Shown: positions 60,140 through 64,000 of the stretch, piece by piece
How the letters are laid out: each line of letters starts with the position of its first letter
How positions within the stretch are numbered: position 1 is the first letter of the stretch
From: Alnus glutinosa
Lineage: Eukaryota > Streptophyta > Magnoliopsida > Fagales > Betulaceae
NCBI RefSeq assembly: GCF_958979055.1
Contig: NC_084892.1
Location: 25,864,501 to 25,928,500, forward strand
DNA length: 64,000 bases
Direction of reading: 5' to 3'
Program-made: the position numbers and the translations under genes
The notes under the pieces: model-generated
What the model saw: only the letters and a program-made list of their open reading frames with translations
What the model was told of the DNA's origin: nothing
Databases searched by the model: none

Positions 60140-60381
60140 ATAACAAAAATAAAATAAAATAAAAATAAAAACTACTATTTAGAAAAATTCACAAGTTGTT
60201 CAGCTCGTATTTATCATGCTTATTCAATGTTTTTTGTTTTTTTGTTACAGTGCTTCTTCCCCAAGGCAATAAAACTCGAAGTCAACAACCACCAACTCCA
60301 GGGTTTGATGGTCAAGTAATTAATAAATACAATAACAAGGGTAGAAGCTTATCGGCTAAGTAATCTCTTGGATCGTGGCTC

Positions 60382-60389
60382 TATAAAAG
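60382..60389 (+). promoter_or_regulatory. TATA box of GST5
   Basis: TATAAAAG lies 97 bp before the ATG, in the same conserved context as GST2. Confidence 0.75.
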
Positions 60390-60478
60390 GGCATCAGACG
60401 ACCCAAAGAGAGCCAAGCAGCACAAAAATTACAGAAAATATATACTCTTTGAAAGGGCAAGAAGCAAAAAGTGTAGTA

Positions 60479-61278
60479 ATGGCGGAAGAAGTGTTGTTGT
60501 TTGGTGTTTGGGGAAGCCCCTTTAGTCGCAGAGTAGAGATGGCTCTGAAACTGAAAGGAGTGGAGTACAAATACATGGAGGAAGATATAACCAACAAGAG
60601 TCCTGCGCTTCTAAAATACAACCCCATTCACAAGAAGATTCCCGTGCTCGTACACAACGGAAAGCCTATCGCCGAGTCTCAAGTTATTCTCGAATACATT
60701 GATGAGACATGGCAAGGCTATTCCTTATTGCCCAAAGATCCGTATCAGAGAGCCGTTGCACGTTTCTGGGCCAAGTTCATAGACGACAAGGTAATTTCTT
60801 TTTCTCTAATTAGCTTCCATCAATTATAGACACTGTTTGTCTAACAATTTTTCATCATTTCTATAAACAAACGTTGAATAATCAGCTGACCAGACTAAAA
60901 TTTGAGTTTTTTTTTTTTGTTCAGTGCTTGCAGCCAGTATTTAAAGCTTGCTGGGGCGAAGAGAAGGACCGCGAGAAGGCCGCGGAAGAAGCAACTGAGC
61001 TTCTTAAGTTTCTAGAGGAAGAGCTCAAGGAAAAGAGGTTCTTCGGAGGAGAGAGTATTGGAATGGTAGACATTGTCGCTAGCATCATTGCCTTTTGGCT
61101 TGGAGTTTTTGAAGAAGCTTCGGGGGTAAAGTTGTTGACCACAGAGAAATTTCCCAAACTTTGCAACTGGGCTCATGAGTTCGTGAGCAACGGTGTTATC
61201 AAGGAAAATCTACCTCCAAGAGACAAACTAATTGCCTATTTCCGAAATCGCTTTGGGGGCGCTAATGCTTCCAAATAG
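60479..61278 (+). CDS. GST5, tau-class glutathione S-transferase
   Basis: Exons are 60479-60790 and 60925-61278, giving 221 residues. Exon 1 encodes the same 104 residues as GST2. Exon 2 differs at two positions: ASIIAFW here against ASVIAFW, and [10 protein letters not shown] against [10 protein letters not shown]. Ser13, cis-Pro55 and E66-S67 are intact. It was created by the 9.9-kb block duplication, and its upstream solo LTR, promoter and 3' flank all came with it. The Gly in NRFGG agrees with the related GST1 and GST4 C-termini, so the Glu in GST2 is probably the derived state. Function as for GST2; expression may overlap strongly. Confidence 0.93.
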
Positions 61279-62430
61279 TCTGAAATAGATAGATGAATTT
61301 ACCGGTGACACTCACGTACAGTTGGTGAAAATCACTTGCATAACAATTCACCATTGTAATAAATAAATGAGCTTCTGTCATATGCTTGTAATTTCGTCTG
61401 AATTTCTGCCGTCTTGCGATGCCTCTGTTTTTCTTTTTGTTTTCCTTCTGGAAGTGTTTATGCTTTATGTATTGAAGTGATGATTTCTCCTTACGTTATA
61501 TTGGATGAATCTATATATGTTATGATCAAAGTTCAATTTTGAACATGCTGGAGCTGTTGGCCAAACACATCATCCACTAGTAATCAGCATATACTCTCTT
61601 TCTTCTTTTTTTCTTTCGGGGGAATTGAGAAATAATTGACTTTAGTGCAAGTTTTGGGTCCAAACATTACCAAAAATAATACTTAAAACGAATGGTTATC
61701 AGAGGAATTTTTCCTCAAAGGTCGAATTATGTATATTGGAATCAACTTTTTATGGTTTATAAAATAAGAATTAGCATTTGAATAAATCTTATGAGGGGAA
61801 GGAAGCAACTCTTCCATTTTGGTTGGCAAACATGCAGCAGCCAAATTCATGTGTTTTTTTTCAGACAAGCAGTTCTTCAAATCCTTTAATCACCGATCAT
61901 TTCATGATATGGTTGATTTGATTTCCTAGCGTCGGTTGGTCAGGATAAACAGAAAAAAGAAGTCCACATCAACACTAAAACAAATGGCAAATGAATTGTC
62001 ACCTCTACAGCCACCTCTGCAGCCAGCATAGCTAGGGGTTAGTGTTAGAATATATTTGTTAGATCTGTGTGATGAATTGTAAACCTTCTCGGAACGTCAA
62101 CTATTGTTAGATCTGTGTGAATTCTCTTTTAACAAATAGCATCCGGAAGTTGACGGATCCATTTTCTATCTTCATTGAAAGTCTCTATGCAACCACCAAA
62201 CAACTCCACGACTTGGTATTTACTGACCATGTTCTTAGAAAAAAAAAATGCTTATTCATTTTCTTTTATTTTTTATTTTTTGAAAGTGCTTCTTCCCCAA
62301 GGCAATAAGACAATAAATAACTCGAAGTCAACAATTAATCACCAACTCCTGTGTTTGATGGCCAAGTAATAAATATAATATATAACAAGCGTAGAAGCTT
62401 ATCGGCTAAGTAATCTCTTGGATCGTGGCT
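61279..62430. other. GST5 3' flank and GST6 upstream region
   Basis: No gene is seen. AATAAATAAATG near 61357 is a candidate polyadenylation signal. After the block ends at about 62037, about 250 bp is unassigned, with TGTTAGATCTGTGTGA occurring twice (62066 and 62105 region). GST-type upstream sequence then starts near 62286 (GTGCTTCTTCCCCAAGGCAA). Confidence 0.5.
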
Positions 62431-62431
62431 C

Positions 62432-62439
62432 TATAAAAG
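62432..62439 (+). promoter_or_regulatory. TATA box of GST6
   Basis: TATAAAAG lies 97 bp before the ATG and follows GGATCGTGGCTC, the uninterrupted version of the site where the MITE inserted in GST1. Confidence 0.75.
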
Positions 62440-62528
62440 GGCATCAGACGACCCAAAGAGAGCCAAGCAGCACAAAAATTACAGAAAATATAGACTCTTT
62501 GAAAGGGCAAGAAGCAAAAAGTGTCGTA

Positions 62529-63504
62529 ATGGCCGAAGAAGTGTTGTTGTTTGGTGCTTGGGGAAGCCCATTTAGTCGCAGAGTAGAGATGGCTCTGAAA
62601 CTGAAAGGAGTGGAGTACAAATACATGGAGGAAGATATAACCAACAAGAGTCCTACGCTTCTAAAATACAACCCCGTTCACAAGAAGATTCCCGTGCTTG
62701 TACACAACGGAAAGCCTATCGCCGAGTCCCAAGTTATTCTTGAATACATTGATGAGACATGGCAAGGCTATCCCTTATTGCCCAAAGATCCGTATCAGAG
62801 AGCCGTTGCACGTTTCTGGGCCAAGTTCATAGACGACAAGGTAATTTCTTTTTCTCTAATTAGCTTCCTTCAATTATAGACACTGTTTGTCTGCTGGTTA
62901 TTAATTTGTCGTCAATCTCACTGAGGTGAGGACACAAAAGTGGTTAGCAGAAAATGTTTCTTAATGCTCACATGGATCCGTTTCTGTTGGAATTGTCTAT
63001 CAATTTTGCATCATTTCTACAAACAAACCTTAAATAATCAATCTACCAAAAGACATGGAGGGAAAATGGAGCTGATCAGAGTCGTCATCAGACTAAAATT
63101 TGAGTTTTTTTTTTTTTTCTCAGTGCTTGACTGCAGCAACTAAAGCTTGCTTGGGAGAAGAGAAAGAGCGTGAGAAGGCTGTGGAAGAAGCATGTGAGCT
63201 TCTTAAGTTTCTAGAGGAAGAGCTCAAGGAAAAGAAGTTCTTCGGAGGAGAGAGTATTGGAATGGTAGACATTGTCGCTAACGTCATTGCCTTTTGGCTT
63301 GGAGTTTTTGAAGAAATTTCGGGGGTAGAGTTGTTGACCACACAGAAATTTCCCAAACTTTGCAACTGGGCTCATGAGTTTGTGAGCAACGGTGTTATCA
63401 AGGAAAATCTACCTCCACGATACAAACTAATTGCCCATTTCCGAAATCCCGAAGTAATCGCATATTTACGAAATCGCTCTGGGCTTGCTGATGCTTCCAA
63501 ATAG
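62529..63504 (+). CDS. GST6, tau-class glutathione S-transferase with extended C-terminus
   Basis: Exons are 62529-62840 and 63124-63504, giving 230 residues. Residues 1-104 are close to GST2 ([42 protein letters not shown]) with catalytic Ser13 and E66-S67. The C-terminal domain has [15 protein letters not shown]. Near the end the sequence [18 protein letters not shown] has nine more residues than the IAYFRNR of GST2 and GST5: the helix segment IA(H/Y)(F/L)RN appears twice, as if a 27-bp unit had been duplicated. This region lies close to the substrate pocket and C-terminal tail in tau GSTs, so it could alter substrate range. The intron is 283 bp, about twice that of GST2. Confidence 0.92.
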
Positions 63505-63756
63505 ACCGATGAATTTACCGGTGACACTCACGGACAGTTGGTGAAAATCACTTGCATAATAATCCACCACTGTAATAAATAAATGGGCTTCTGTCATATA
63601 TATGTTTGTAATTTCGTCTGAATTTCTGCCGTCGTGTTTTGGTTGGTGTTTTGGCTTTAATTAATTTATGTCTGTGTTGAACAACCAGCAAGCAAAGCTT
63701 GGTCTTGTAATTCCTCGAACTCATCGATGATTTCTCATTAAGTTATCTTGGTTGAA
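63505..63756. other. GST6 3' flank
   Basis: It resembles the GST2 flank (CCACTGTAATAAATAAATGGGC, a likely polyadenylation region, at about 63567), then diverges before the LINE insertion. Confidence 0.5.
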
Positions 63757-64000
63757 TTTTTTTTTTTTTTTTTTGGAACAATGTTAAAACTTCTTCATTA
63801 ATAGAATAAAATTGATCTTCAAAAAAAGATCTAGGGACAAGAACGGTCCCTAAGTAGTGCATGCAAAATACAATAAGGTATATCCTCAAGCCAAACTAAA
63901 TCAACAACCTTACTATATGCCTCTTTTGCTAAGCAATAGGCCACATTATTAGCCTCTCTACCCACATAAACCAAATATGCATACCTGAGCCCTTGCATTT
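63757..64000 (-). mobile_element. LINE 3' end with poly-A tail
   Basis: A T run of 18 (63757-63774) is the poly-A tail of a minus-strand element. Upstream of it on that strand is the C-terminal end of an RNase H-like (RVT_3) domain: YVGREANNVAYCLAKEA and VDLVWLEDIPYCI, ending at a TAG (63833-63831). This domain closes the polyprotein of plant L1-type LINEs. The rest lies beyond the window. Confidence 0.82.

Larger units (their letters stand above)
52084..62037. repeat. Segmental duplication, copy B (about 9.95 kb)
   Basis: Second copy of the block at 31374-41312, same orientation and order: hAT transposon, small MITE, solo LTR, GST5. The left edge joins a BAHD fragment. The right edge (GCATAGCTAGGGG, about 62037) leads into sequence unrelated to that after block A. 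Confidence 0.95.

Overview
The window is plant nuclear DNA, almost certainly from a eudicot and probably a rosid tree or shrub. It has a tandem array of tau-class glutathione S-transferase (GST) genes with the usual single intron, an intronless-type BAHD acyltransferase, Cassandra TRIM elements carrying 5S rRNA sequence, and densely nested plant transposable elements with long A/T runs. The species cannot be named from the sequence alone.

Region 1 (1-25.2 kb) is a graveyard of nested elements. A Gypsy-type LTR (1-1604) is followed by a CACTA (En/Spm) gene remnant (2152-3452). Next come two minus-strand copies (3453-11108 and 16703-23168) of an unusual Copia-type LTR element. It carries gag, no recognisable pol, and an extra ORF resembling the 'putative plant transposon protein' (Transposase_32-like) family. 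Its LTRs hold about 20 copies of the palindrome CGTCCGGACG, and a second, smaller array of the same motif stands in front of the extra ORF. A complete Cassandra TRIM sits inside the first copy and a solo LTR of another family sits inside the second. An old Copia-like fossil lies between them, and the 3' half of an Ale-like Copia element (23169-25206) lies to the right.

Region 2 (25.7-64 kb) is the host gene neighbourhood. A BAHD acyltransferase that has lost five bases (25697-26981) is followed by six tau GST genes, all on the plus strand, at 29.2, 39.8, 42.5, 49.1, 60.5 and 62.5 kb. GST2, GST4, GST5 and GST6 look intact. GST1 and GST3 each carry a nonsense codon. The proteins are expected to be cytosolic and to conjugate glutathione to electrophiles or act as binding proteins.

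The array grew by at least two kinds of duplication. A block of about 9.9 kb (31374-41312) is repeated almost identically at 52084-62037 and includes a 4.8-kb hAT transposon, a solo LTR with the CGTCCGGACG array, and one GST gene. Because both copies share the same target-site duplications, these insertions predate the block duplication. A 217-bp BAHD fragment at the left edge of the second copy suggests that the duplicated block was originally longer (about 15.4 kb) and later lost about 5.2 kb, including a GST1 equivalent. GST3 and GST4 form a second, more diverged duplicate pair. Insertions into promoters and introns (hAT-type and Tourist-type MITEs, a poly-A retroposon with a 16-bp target duplication, TRIM pieces) distinguish the paralogues. 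The right edge carries the 3' end of a LINE on the minus strand.
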